Assembly: GCF_001044425.1 (NCBI RefSeq)
Contig: NZ_LFML01000125.1
Span: 1-42,629 of the forward strand
Reading direction: 5' to 3'
Origin: Streptomyces roseus
GTDB taxonomy: Bacteria > Actinomycetota > Actinomycetes > Streptomycetales > Streptomycetaceae
DNA: 42,629 nt
Below the pieces are notes generated by a model that was not told the DNA's origin, searched no databases, and was given only the letters and a program-made list of their open reading frames with translations. Below are positions 24,151 to 31,525 of the stretch, piece after piece; the stretch's first letter is position 1, and every line of letters begins with the position of its first letter. The position numbers and the translations under genes are program-made.

Positions 24151-24725
24151 TGGCCCTTCTCCTCTCCAGGCGCCCAGTCCGCCCCGAGTTTCTGGGACAG
24201 GATCCGGCTCGCGCCCCGAATGTGCGAACGGACCGCCGCGGGGGAGATCCCCAGCATCCGGCCGACGGCGGCGTTGTCGTACCCCAGCAGGTAGGCCAGC
24301 AACACCACGTCGTAGTGGCGCTCGGGCAGGCACGCGATCGCCGCGTACAGGCCCAGCTTGGCCTCCAGCAGTTCCGTGCGGTGCCGGGAGCCGCGGCGCA
24401 GGGCCGCGAACCAGGCGGTCTCCACCATGGCGGCGGGCCGGCCGAGGAGCGCGAGGCGGCGCGCGAGGTGTTCGCGCAGCACCGCCCAGGCGAAGCCGTG
24501 CAGGCTCGCTTCCTTGAGCGCCTGGCTCCACACCTTCAGCAGGAAGGTGAACACATCGTCGACGACGTCCTCGGCGTCCTGCCGGGAACCCAGTTGCAGG
24601 TGGGCGTAGCGCAGATAGGCGCGGTGGTGCTGGGAGTGGAACGCGCAGAACTCCACCGGCAGGACGCCGGCCAGCTCGCTGGAGACCGCCCGGTCCCCGG
24701 ACGGGTCGAACTCGCCCTCGCTCAT
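24147..24725 (-). CDS. RNA polymerase sigma-70 family factor (ECF-like)
   Basis: 192 aa from ATG 24725 with GGAGGAG 3 nt upstream. The region 2 core FHSQHHRAYLRYAHLQLG...DAEDVVDDVF lies at about 28-65, and region 4 (CLPERHYDVVLLAYLLGYDN, then a helix-turn-helix ISPAAVRSHIRGA) at 130-185. There is no extra domain. It should direct RNA polymerase to a small regulon. The gene is translationally coupled to the large IclR-domain gene, and no classical anti-sigma membrane protein is next to it. An in-frame start further upstream gives a basic low-complexity leader and is rejected. Confidence 0.88.
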   Translation of the reverse strand: MSEGEFDPSGDRAVSSELAGVLPVEFCAFHSQHHRAYLRYAHLQLGSRQDAEDVVDDVFTFLLKVWSQALKEASLHGFAWAVLREHLARRLALLGRPAAMVETAWFAALRRGSRHRTELLEAKLGLYAAIACLPERHYDVVLLAYLLGYDNAAVGRMLGISPAAVRSHIRGASRILSQKLGADWAPGEEKGQ

Positions 24726-25102
24726 GCGCTCCTCCAGGGATGCCGGTCGTCGCCGGTACGAGCGGTCGCCGCCCGGGTCCTCGCACCCGGCAGGCGTGGG
24801 TGTCTCCTGACGGCGTCGAAGGCGTCGAGAGCGACGAGTATCGGCACGGGAGTGAAGGTCTGGACAGGTTTCACGTCGGCGGAAAGCCTTCCGGTGAAGT
24901 GAGCGGAACGGGCATGCCTGCCCCCACATCCAGCGGCCGGTCGGACCGGCCGCTCCCCCGACACCACCCCATCGGAAAATCCGCCCGAATGTGCACGGCC
25001 GGCGACGGAAATCTTTCGGGAAATGGCGCATCTGATCCGCTGCGCGCCCCCTTGGCCGCCGTGTACGCCCCTCAAGATCCGAAAGGGACGGTCGGGACGG
25101 GT
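24726..25102. other. 377-bp gap without a gene
   Basis: This is the upstream region of the sigma factor gene and the downstream side of the kinase gene. Reading frames across it show no protein-like pattern. It is somewhat less GC-rich near 24960-25030. It should hold the sigma promoter, but I see no clear -35/-10 pair or strong palindrome. Confidence 0.5.
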
Positions 25103-25714
25103 CTACTCCACGACCAGGTCGGCCCGGTCGCGGTCGGCCGCGATCAGGCGGGCGTTCGCCTCGTCCGAGCGCGCCACCCACTCCTCGGCGCGGGCGGGCG
25201 CCTTCCCGTGCCGTACATGGCGCTCGACCAGCCGCCGTACGCGCAGCGCGTCGTCGGGCGCGAGGAACCAGACCTCGTCGAGGAGCGCCCGCAAGGCAGC
25301 CCACTCCCCCGTATCGTGCAGCAGGTAGTTGCCCTCGGTGATCACCAGGCGTACGACCGGACCGACGGGGATGCTCCCGGCGACGGGTTCCTCCAGCGAC
25401 CGGTCGAAGGCGGGGGCGTAGACCGTGCCGGGCGCGGGCGCGCGCAGCCGTGCCAGCAGCGCCGCGTACCCGGCGGCGTCGAAGGTGTCGGGGGCGCCCT
25501 TGCGGTCGGCCCGCCCCAGGCGCTCCAGTTCGGCCTGGGCGAGGTGGAACCCGTCCATCGGCACGACCGCGGCCCGCTCCGGCCCGAGCGCCTGCGCGAG
25601 GCGGGCGGCGAGGGTGGACTTGCCGGCTCCGGGCGGGCCGGTGATGCCGAGGATCCGGCGCCCGCCCGAGGCGGCGAGCGCCCGGGCTCGCGCCTCCAGT
25701 TCGGTGAACTCCAT
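25103..25714 (-). CDS. P-loop nucleoside/sugar kinase (uridine kinase-like)
   Basis: 203 aa. Walker A GPPGAGKST at 26-34, substrate loop VVPMDGFHLAQAELERLG, then VITEGNYLL and a C-terminal DEVWFLAPDDALRVRRLVERH with the lid region. This fits the small kinase family related to uridine and pantothenate kinases, sometimes annotated as fructose-system or nucleoside kinases. It transfers phosphate from ATP to a small metabolite; which one is unclear. It lies 28 bp downstream of the SpoIIE-type phosphatase on the same strand and may be co-transcribed. Confidence 0.85.
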   Translation of the reverse strand: MEFTELEARARALAASGGRRILGITGPPGAGKSTLAARLAQALGPERAAVVPMDGFHLAQAELERLGRADRKGAPDTFDAAGYAALLARLRAPAPGTVYAPAFDRSLEEPVAGSIPVGPVVRLVITEGNYLLHDTGEWAALRALLDEVWFLAPDDALRVRRLVERHVRHGKAPARAEEWVARSDEANARLIAADRDRADLVVE

Positions 25715-25742
25715 GCCCTCATCGTGCCGGAGGCGCCCCCGC

Positions 25743-27833
25743 TCAGGGAGGGGGCGGAGGGTGGGGGTAGGTGCCCACGCGGGCGATGAGCAGGGCGATG
25801 TCGTCGTCCGCGGACGCCGGGACCAGGTGCGTGATCAGGGAGTCGCACAAGTGGTCCAGCGAGCGCGGGGGTTCGGCGAGCAGCCGGGTGAGTTCGGCGA
25901 GGCGCACGTCGATGTCGCTGCCGCGCGCCTCGACGAGGCCGTCGGTGTACATCACGAGGAGGCTGCCCGGGGGCAGGTCCAGGTCGGTGGTCGAGTACAC
26001 GGTCCCGCCGACGCCCAGCGGGGTGCCGGGCGGCAGGTCGAGGAGGCGGACCGTGCCGTCGGGGGTGACGGTCGCGGGCGGCGGGTGCCCGGCCCGGGTG
26101 ATGCGGCAGTGGCCGCTCGCGGGGTCGATGACGGCGTACAGGAACGTGGCGATCATCGGATCGGCCAGGTCGTCCAGCGTCGCCTCCAGCTGGTGCATCA
26201 GCGCCTCGGGGGCGAGGTCGAGCCGGGCGAGGGCGCGCACGCTGGCGGAGAGCCGCCCCATGACCGCGGCGGCCGCGATGCCGTGGCCCATGACGTCGCC
26301 GATCAGCAGGGCGGCCTTGCCGCCCGGGAGCCGGAGGACGTCGTACCAGTCGCCGCCGATCTCGTTGACGTCGCCGGCCGGCAGGTAGCGGTGGGCCACC
26401 TCGATGCCGGGCGGCGGGGTGATGTGCTGGGGCAGCATGCTGCGCTGGAGGATGACGGCGGTCTCGTGCTCGCGGTGGTACAGGCGCGCGTTGTCGATGC
26501 TGATGGCGGCGCGGGCGGCGAGCTCTCCGGCGAGCGTGATGTCGTCGGGTCCGAACGGTCCCACGGGGCTGGTGCGGTAGAAGGTCGCGACGCCGAGGAC
26601 GAGGTCCCGGGCGATCAGCGGCGCCATCATGAACGAGTGGACTCCAACGGGCAGGAGCTGGGCCGGTTTGGCCGTGTGCCGGGCGGCGGCGGCGACGGCC
26701 TGCTCGTCCAGGTGCGCGATCAGGAAGGGCCTGCGGGCGGCCAGCGCCTGGGTGTAGGGGGCGGCCGTCGGGAAGGTGAGGGTCCTGCCGAGCGGGGCGA
26801 GGATGCCGATCACGGCGGAGCCGGTCAGCGGGGCCTTGCCCAGGCGTCGCAGGGCCACGCCCCCGGCGAGGCCCGGGCCGGGCTCGTCACCGCGCGCGAG
26901 GGTGTCCAGTACGTCCACGGTGGCGGCGTCGGCGAGCTGCGGTACGGCGAGCTCCGCCAGTTCCTGCGCGGTGCGCTCCAGCTCCAGACTGGCGCCGATG
27001 CGGGCGCTGGCCTCGCTGAGCAGCGCCAGCCGGCGGCGGCCGGCCTCGGCCTCGGAGTGGTCGCGCTGCTGCTCGGTGATGTCCAGCAGGGAGGCGATCA
27101 CACCGATCGGGCGGCCACCGGGATCCTCGACCCGGACGTACGAACACGACCAGACCCGCTCCCGCGAGGGATCGGCGGGGGTACGGCCCGTTCGGCGGCG
27201 GTCCAGCACCGGCTCGCCGGTGGCGAGGACCTGCCGCATGGCGTCCTCCATGTCCTCCGCGTTGACCTCCGGCAGGAGCTGCGCGAGACGCCGTCCGATG
27301 TGGGCGGACTCCGGCAGGCCGTTCATCGCCTCCAGGGCCGGGTTGACCTGGAGGAAGCGCAGCTGCGTGTCGAGGATGGCGATGCCCACGGGCGAGCGGG
27401 CGAACAGTCCGTCCCAGACCGCCGAGGAGCCCCGGATCCGGCGCGCCGCGTGGGCGTCGGCGGCGAAGACGAGGACCGCGGAGGCCCCGTGGCGCCGGTC
27501 GGGCACCGGACAGGCCCAGATCTCCAGCTCCAGCGGGTGCCCGTCCTGGTGCCAGGCCGTCACGGTGCCCATCACCCCGCGCCCGGTGACGGCCGTCTCC
27601 CACAGGGCGCGGCCCAGGCTGCGGTCGGCCCCGGGGTGGAGGAGGTCGGCGATGTGGTGGCCGACGATCTGCGGCGGTGCGTAGCCGAGCAGCTCCTGCG
27701 CGGCGCGGTTCCAGCGGACGATCGTGCCGTCGGCGCCGGTGGCCAGCTGCGCCACGGGCAGGGAGCCGAGCCAGCCCCCGGCGTCCTGGGCGGCGCCGCT
27801 GATCAGGTCCTCGATGGGCGTCTGCTCGGTCAT
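25743..27833 (-). CDS. PAS-PAS-GAF-SpoIIE (PPM) protein phosphatase
   Basis: 696 aa. Two PAS domains (about 22-130 and 145-255), a GAF domain (about 280-435, ending GELAARAAISIDNARLYHRE) and a SpoIIE/RsbU-type phosphatase (about 450-690). The metal-binding phrases are EIGGDWYDV, LLIGDVMGHG and YTDGLVEAR, with DDIALLIARV near the end. Such cytosolic multi-sensor phosphatases dephosphorylate anti-anti-sigma factors and so release stress or developmental sigma factors. GGAAGG lies 6 nt upstream of ATG 27833. A proline run ends the protein. Confidence 0.95.
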   Translation of the reverse strand: MTEQTPIEDLISGAAQDAGGWLGSLPVAQLATGADGTIVRWNRAAQELLGYAPPQIVGHHIADLLHPGADRSLGRALWETAVTGRGVMGTVTAWHQDGHPLELEIWACPVPDRRHGASAVLVFAADAHAARRIRGSSAVWDGLFARSPVGIAILDTQLRFLQVNPALEAMNGLPESAHIGRRLAQLLPEVNAEDMEDAMRQVLATGEPVLDRRRTGRTPADPSRERVWSCSYVRVEDPGGRPIGVIASLLDITEQQRDHSEAEAGRRRLALLSEASARIGASLELERTAQELAELAVPQLADAATVDVLDTLARGDEPGPGLAGGVALRRLGKAPLTGSAVIGILAPLGRTLTFPTAAPYTQALAARRPFLIAHLDEQAVAAAARHTAKPAQLLPVGVHSFMMAPLIARDLVLGVATFYRTSPVGPFGPDDITLAGELAARAAISIDNARLYHREHETAVILQRSMLPQHITPPPGIEVAHRYLPAGDVNEIGGDWYDVLRLPGGKAALLIGDVMGHGIAAAAVMGRLSASVRALARLDLAPEALMHQLEATLDDLADPMIATFLYAVIDPASGHCRITRAGHPPPATVTPDGTVRLLDLPPGTPLGVGGTVYSTTDLDLPPGSLLVMYTDGLVEARGSDIDVRLAELTRLLAEPPRSLDHLCDSLITHLVPASADDDIALLIARVGTYPHPPPPP

Positions 27834-27956
27834 GGCGCACCTTCCACACCCCCATGATCGCCCTGCCCGCCCGGGGCCGCTTCCCGGCGCCGTCAGGGGC
27901 GGGCCCGTGGCCCCGGGGGGGGTGGCCCGCGAACCCGCGCGGCCGGGCCGGTGCCG

Positions 27957-29162
27957 TCAGGGCAGGGCGAGGACCGCCACCGCGTTGTGGCCGCCGAATC
28001 CGAAGGAATTGCTGACGGCGACCTGTGCGGACTGGGTCCTGGCCGTACCGCTGACGACGTCGATACCGGCGCCGGGGTCGGTCTCGGCCAGCCCGGCCGT
28101 GGGCGGAACGATGCCCTCGGCGAGCGCCAGTACGGTCAGGGCGGCCTCGACGGCGCCCGAGGCCCCGAGGGTGTGCCCCAGGGCGCCCTTGGCCGAGGTG
28201 ACGGGCGGCCGGTGGGGGAAGACGCGGCGCAGTACGGCGGCCTCGACGGCGTCGTTCTGCCGGGTCGACGTCCCGTGCGCGTTGACGTGCCCCACGTCCT
28301 CGGCGGCGACAGCCGCGTCCGCGAGGGCGGCGCGGACGGCCCGCTCGGCGCCGCGGCCCTCGGGGTCCGGTGCCACCAGGTGGTGCGCGTCCGTCGTGGC
28401 CGCGTGGCCGATCAGGCGGGCGAGGGGCCGGGCGGAGCGGGCGGCGGCGTGCTGGGGGCGCTCCAGGACCAGCGCGCCGGCGCCCTCGGCGATGACGAAG
28501 CCGTCGCGGGCGGTGTCGAAGGGCCGCGATCCGGTGTCCGACAGGGCGCCCAGCTGGGAGAAGCCGGTCACCATCAGCCGGGTGACGGCGGCGTCGGCCC
28601 CGCAGACCAGGGCGATGTCGCACCGGCCCGTCGCCAGCAGGTCCCGGGCGACGCCGAGGGCCGTGGTCCCCGAGGCGCAGGCCGTGGACGTGGCCAGGGC
28701 GGGGCCGGTCACCCCGAAGCGCAGCGCGATGTTGGCGCACGTCATGTTGATCAGATAGCCGGGGAGGAAGTACGGGGAGACGAACTCCGGTCCCAGCTCA
28801 CCGAGCCGGGCCAGCGCCTTGTCCTGGGTCAGGACGCCGCCCACGCCGCCGCCGGTGACGACGGCGACGCGGCCGCCGTCCCACTCCCGCGGATCGAGCC
28901 CGGCCTGGTCGAGCGCCTGCGCTACGGCCGCGAGGCCGAACCGGTCGACCGGGTCGAGATGGGCCGAGCCGCGCCGGCGCAGGACGGGGTGGTCGAGCTC
29001 CGGTACGCGGCAGCTGAGGGAGACCGGCAGACCGTGGAGCAGGGGGTCGGGTGCCGCGGTGGCCCGGCCGGCGCGGACTGCCGACCAGGTGGTGTCCCGG
29101 TCGCACCCGGCCGGGGTGACCAGGCCGAGCCCGGTCACGACGGCCTCGGAGCGTCCGCTCAA
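27957..29162 (-). CDS. Beta-ketoacyl-ACP synthase, KAS II (FabF) type
   Basis: 401 aa. Catalytic triad Cys162 (STACASGTT), His296 (NAHGTST) and His330 in KGALGHTLGASG, with Lys325. All key residues are present, so it should perform Claisen condensation of an acyl group with malonyl-ACP. TTG 29162 is the only start that keeps the normal N-terminus (VVTGLGLVTPAG) and overlaps the ACP stop as TTGA. This coupling to its own ACP, and the lack of a partner chain-length factor, separate it from type II aromatic PKS pairs. It is probably a specialised elongation enzyme working on the coupled ACP. Confidence 0.93.
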   Translation of the reverse strand: MSGRSEAVVTGLGLVTPAGCDRDTTWSAVRAGRATAAPDPLLHGLPVSLSCRVPELDHPVLRRRGSAHLDPVDRFGLAAVAQALDQAGLDPREWDGGRVAVVTGGGVGGVLTQDKALARLGELGPEFVSPYFLPGYLINMTCANIALRFGVTGPALATSTACASGTTALGVARDLLATGRCDIALVCGADAAVTRLMVTGFSQLGALSDTGSRPFDTARDGFVIAEGAGALVLERPQHAAARSARPLARLIGHAATTDAHHLVAPDPEGRGAERAVRAALADAAVAAEDVGHVNAHGTSTRQNDAVEAAVLRRVFPHRPPVTSAKGALGHTLGASGAVEAALTVLALAEGIVPPTAGLAETDPGAGIDVVSGTARTQSAQVAVSNSFGFGGHNAVAVLALP

Positions 29163-29422
29163 CGGTCCGTCAGCCGCGCCTCGACGGATGCGGCGAACCC
29201 GGCGAGGGTGGCGCCGCGGAGCTCCTTTTCCTCGACCTTGATCCCGAGCGTCTCGTGAACGGCGATGGCCATCTCGACGATCATGAGCGAATCGATCAGC
29301 AGGTCGCTCATGAGCGCGGTTCCCCTCACCTCTTCGGAGGGGACTTCGAACTTCTCGACGAGGAGTTCACTGATCGCGTCAAGGACGGATTCCGGTGCGG
29401 AAGTGGTCACGGTGTCTCTCAT
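29159..29422 (-). CDS. Acyl carrier protein
   Basis: 87 aa from ATG 29422; GTG 29410, which has a GAGAG before it, would give 83 aa and is equally possible. The phosphopantetheine site is in SDLLIDSLMIVEMAIAV (Ser45 of DSL), with the helix 1 phrase VLDAISELLVEKFEV. It lacks the acidic helix II pattern DSLDxVEL of the primary FAS carrier, having hydrophobic MIVEMAI instead, so it is a dedicated carrier. It is coupled to the ketosynthase and divergent from the acyltransferase gene. Confidence 0.9.
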   Translation of the reverse strand: MRDTVTTSAPESVLDAISELLVEKFEVPSEEVRGTALMSDLLIDSLMIVEMAIAVHETLGIKVEEKELRGATLAGFAASVEARLTDR

Positions 29423-29551
29423 GTCTGATGGCAGTCGGCGACGGAGGCGGTTCCTTACCGTGCTCAAATAGGTACCACGGCAGGGGATTTACTCAAAACG
29501 CTTCCCCACCGGGCTTGTTGATGATTCGAAATGCGAGAGTGGGGATCATTC

Positions 29552-30334
29552 ATGTCGGAAAGCATGACCGATGTGATCGAGGTGGCGGGAGCCGAGCTCA
29601 GGAACGCGCGGCGGATGCTCGGCGACGCGGGCGAAGAAGCCTGGGACCGCCTCCTGGACTGGCTCGTCGACGACTACTTCCGGCTCGAGACGGTCGGCAT
29701 GGAGAACATCCCGGCCGACGGCCCGGCCGTCGTCGTCGCCAACCACTCGGGCGCCTGGGGGCTCGACGCATTCGTCCTCCAGAAGGTTTTCGCACGCGGC
29801 CTCGCGCGCCCCCTGCACGTTCCCGCGATGCCACTGGTCTTCCGATTCCCGGTCCTCGGCTCGTACGCCCGCAAGAAGGGCGCCATTCCCCTGGAACCGA
29901 CCCTCGGAATGGAACACCTGACCGCCGGAGAACTCGTCGGGGTGTTTCCCGAAGGGCTTTCCGGTCTGGAAAAACCCTTTCGCAAGCGGTATCAGCTCAG
30001 GCCCTTCAGCCCCGGATTCGCGCTCACGGCCGTGCGGGCCGGCGCGCCCGTGGTCCCGGTCTCCGTGATCGGCGCCGAGGAGGCGTACCCCCGGATCGGC
30101 GAGGTCCCGGCCCTGGCGCGCCTCTTCGGCCTCCCCTGCTTCCCGATCACCACGGTCTTCCCGCTGCCCGCCAAGTGGCTCGTCACCATCGGCGAGCCGA
30201 TCCCCGCGCCGCCCCGGCCCGAGTCCTACGCCGCCCGAGCGGCCGCGGCCCGCCTGCTGTGCGCCGAGTCGCAGGCCGCCGTACAGGCCCTTGTGGACCG
30301 GGAACGGCGCAGGCGCGACACGCCGTTCTGGTAG
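29552..30334 (+). CDS. PlsC-type 1-acylglycerol-3-phosphate acyltransferase family protein
   Basis: 260 aa from ATG 29552, with GGGGA 7 nt upstream. The catalytic motif is NHSGAWGLD (His65, Asp72), the H-x6-D form seen in the divergent branch of this family, and the glycerol-phosphate motif is FPEGLSGLEKPF (132-143). It has RPFSPGFALTAVRAGAPVVP further on. It transfers an acyl group from ACP or CoA to a hydroxyl acceptor at the membrane surface. It lies head to head with the ACP-ketosynthase pair, so the acyl-ACP made there is a natural donor; the acceptor is unknown. Confidence 0.9.
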   Translation: MSESMTDVIEVAGAELRNARRMLGDAGEEAWDRLLDWLVDDYFRLETVGMENIPADGPAVVVANHSGAWGLDAFVLQKVFARGLARPLHVPAMPLVFRFPVLGSYARKKGAIPLEPTLGMEHLTAGELVGVFPEGLSGLEKPFRKRYQLRPFSPGFALTAVRAGAPVVPVSVIGAEEAYPRIGEVPALARLFGLPCFPITTVFPLPAKWLVTIGEPIPAPPRPESYAARAAAARLLCAESQAAVQALVDRERRRRDTPFW

Positions 30335-30342
30335 CCCGCACG

Positions 30343-30370
30343 CCCCCGTGACCGGGCTCGGTCACGGGGG
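30343..30370. terminator. Bidirectional hairpin between convergent genes
   Basis: Perfect 11-bp stem CCCCCGTGACC (30343-30353) and GGTCACGGGGG (30360-30370) with a 6-nt loop, 8 bp after the acyltransferase stop and 64 bp from the stop of the convergent KAS III gene. Confidence 0.75.
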
Positions 30371-30434
30371 CCGGGGGGGGCTGGGTGCCGGTGGCCGGGG
30401 TGCTCATGCCGGGGCGGGCTCGCGCCGGGGCGGA

Positions 30435-31508
30435 TCACCCGCCCTCGGCCACCGCCCACACCTCGGGCCAGACCAGGGTGGTCGACCCCCAGGCCAGCCC
30501 CGCCCCGTACGCGGTGAGCGCCACCCGCAGGCCCGGCGCGAGCGTCCCGGCGGCGGCCGCCTGGGCCAGCAGTACGGGTACCGAGGCAGCGCCCGTGTTC
30601 CCGTACTGTTCGATGTGCGACAGCATCTGCCCCGGCGCCAGGGCCAGTTCGGCCGTGAGCCCGTCCAGGATGCGCTGGTTGGCCTGGTGGGCGGCCACCA
30701 GGTCGAGGTCGCCGAGCCGCCACCCGGCCCGCTCCACGGCCCGTGTCACGGATTCGCACATCCCGACGACGGCCTGCTTGCGTACGACGGGGCCGTCCAT
30801 CCGGAAGTACGGGGAGAACTCCGACTCCGGCGCGGCCAGTTGCCGCTTGCGGGCCCGCGCGCCGCCCCCGGGGATCTCGAGCAGATCGGCCTGCGTGCCG
30901 TCGCTGCCCAGGTCGAACGGCCCCAGGGCGCCGGGGGCGCCGGCCTCGCCGGCGCGCAGCACCACCGCTCCCGCCCCGTCGCCGAAGATGGCCGCCATCA
31001 GCCAGTCCCGGGGGGCCAGGAACGCGCTGAACACGTCCGAGGCGATCAGCAGGACACGGTCGAAGGCCCCGCCGGTGATCATCGAGGCTGCCACGCCCAG
31101 GCCGTACAGGAACCCGCTGCAGCCCGATGTCATGTCGAACGCGGGCACCGTGCCCAGGCCGAGCCGGGCCGCCACCTCCGGGGCCCCGGACGGGACGAGC
31201 CGGTCCGGGGAGATGGTGGTCAGGACGACCGCGTCGACCGCGCTGACCCCGGCCGCGGTCAGCGCGTGCCGTCCGGCCCGTACCGCCAGGTCGACGGTGG
31301 CCTCCCCCTCCGCGACCCGCCGGTTCGCCACACCGATGCGGGCGCGGATCCACTCGTCGCCGATGGGCCGCTGTCCGCACAGCTCGGCGTTGCCGAGGAC
31401 GCGCGGGGGGACGTACGCGCCGAGCCCGGCGAGTACGGCGGCGCGGCCGGGTCCCGGCGGCACGGGTGGCGCGGGTGGCACGGGTGGCACGGGTGGCTCA
31501 GTGTGCAT
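30435..31508 (-). CDS. Beta-ketoacyl-ACP synthase III (FabH-like)
   Basis: 357 aa from ATG 31508. The catalytic triad is intact: Cys130 in MTSGCSGFLYG, His274 in AAHQANQRIL and Asn304 in YGNTGAAS. KAS III enzymes start chains from acyl-CoA and malonyl-ACP, or esterify products. The first 20 residues are a proline-rich PPVPPAPPVPP leader absent from normal FabH and encoded by a 9-bp repeat, so the start could also lie after it. It is the last gene of an operon after the P450-like gene (17 bp gap), suggesting a special starter unit. Confidence 0.93.
   Translation of the reverse strand: MHTEPPVPPVPPAPPVPPGPGRAAVLAGLGAYVPPRVLGNAELCGQRPIGDEWIRARIGVANRRVAEGEATVDLAVRAGRHALTAAGVSAVDAVVLTTISPDRLVPSGAPEVAARLGLGTVPAFDMTSGCSGFLYGLGVAASMITGGAFDRVLLIASDVFSAFLAPRDWLMAAIFGDGAGAVVLRAGEAGAPGALGPFDLGSDGTQADLLEIPGGGARARKRQLAAPESEFSPYFRMDGPVVRKQAVVGMCESVTRAVERAGWRLGDLDLVAAHQANQRILDGLTAELALAPGQMLSHIEQYGNTGAASVPVLLAQAAAAGTLAPGLRVALTAYGAGLAWGSTTLVWPEVWAVAEGG
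31461..31496. repeat. 9-bp tandem repeat in the KAS III leader
   Basis: CACGGGTGG (one copy CGCGGGTGG) four times at 31461-31496. It encodes the Pro-Pro-Val/Ala leader of the minus-strand KAS III. Slippage changes the leader by whole residues. Confidence 0.8.
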
Positions 31509-31525
31509 GGATCCGTCCGTCCGTC

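Noticed and set aside
24726..25075. Extended N-terminus for the sigma factor
   Set aside because: The extension is basic and low in complexity, and the ATG at 24725 has an excellent ribosome site.
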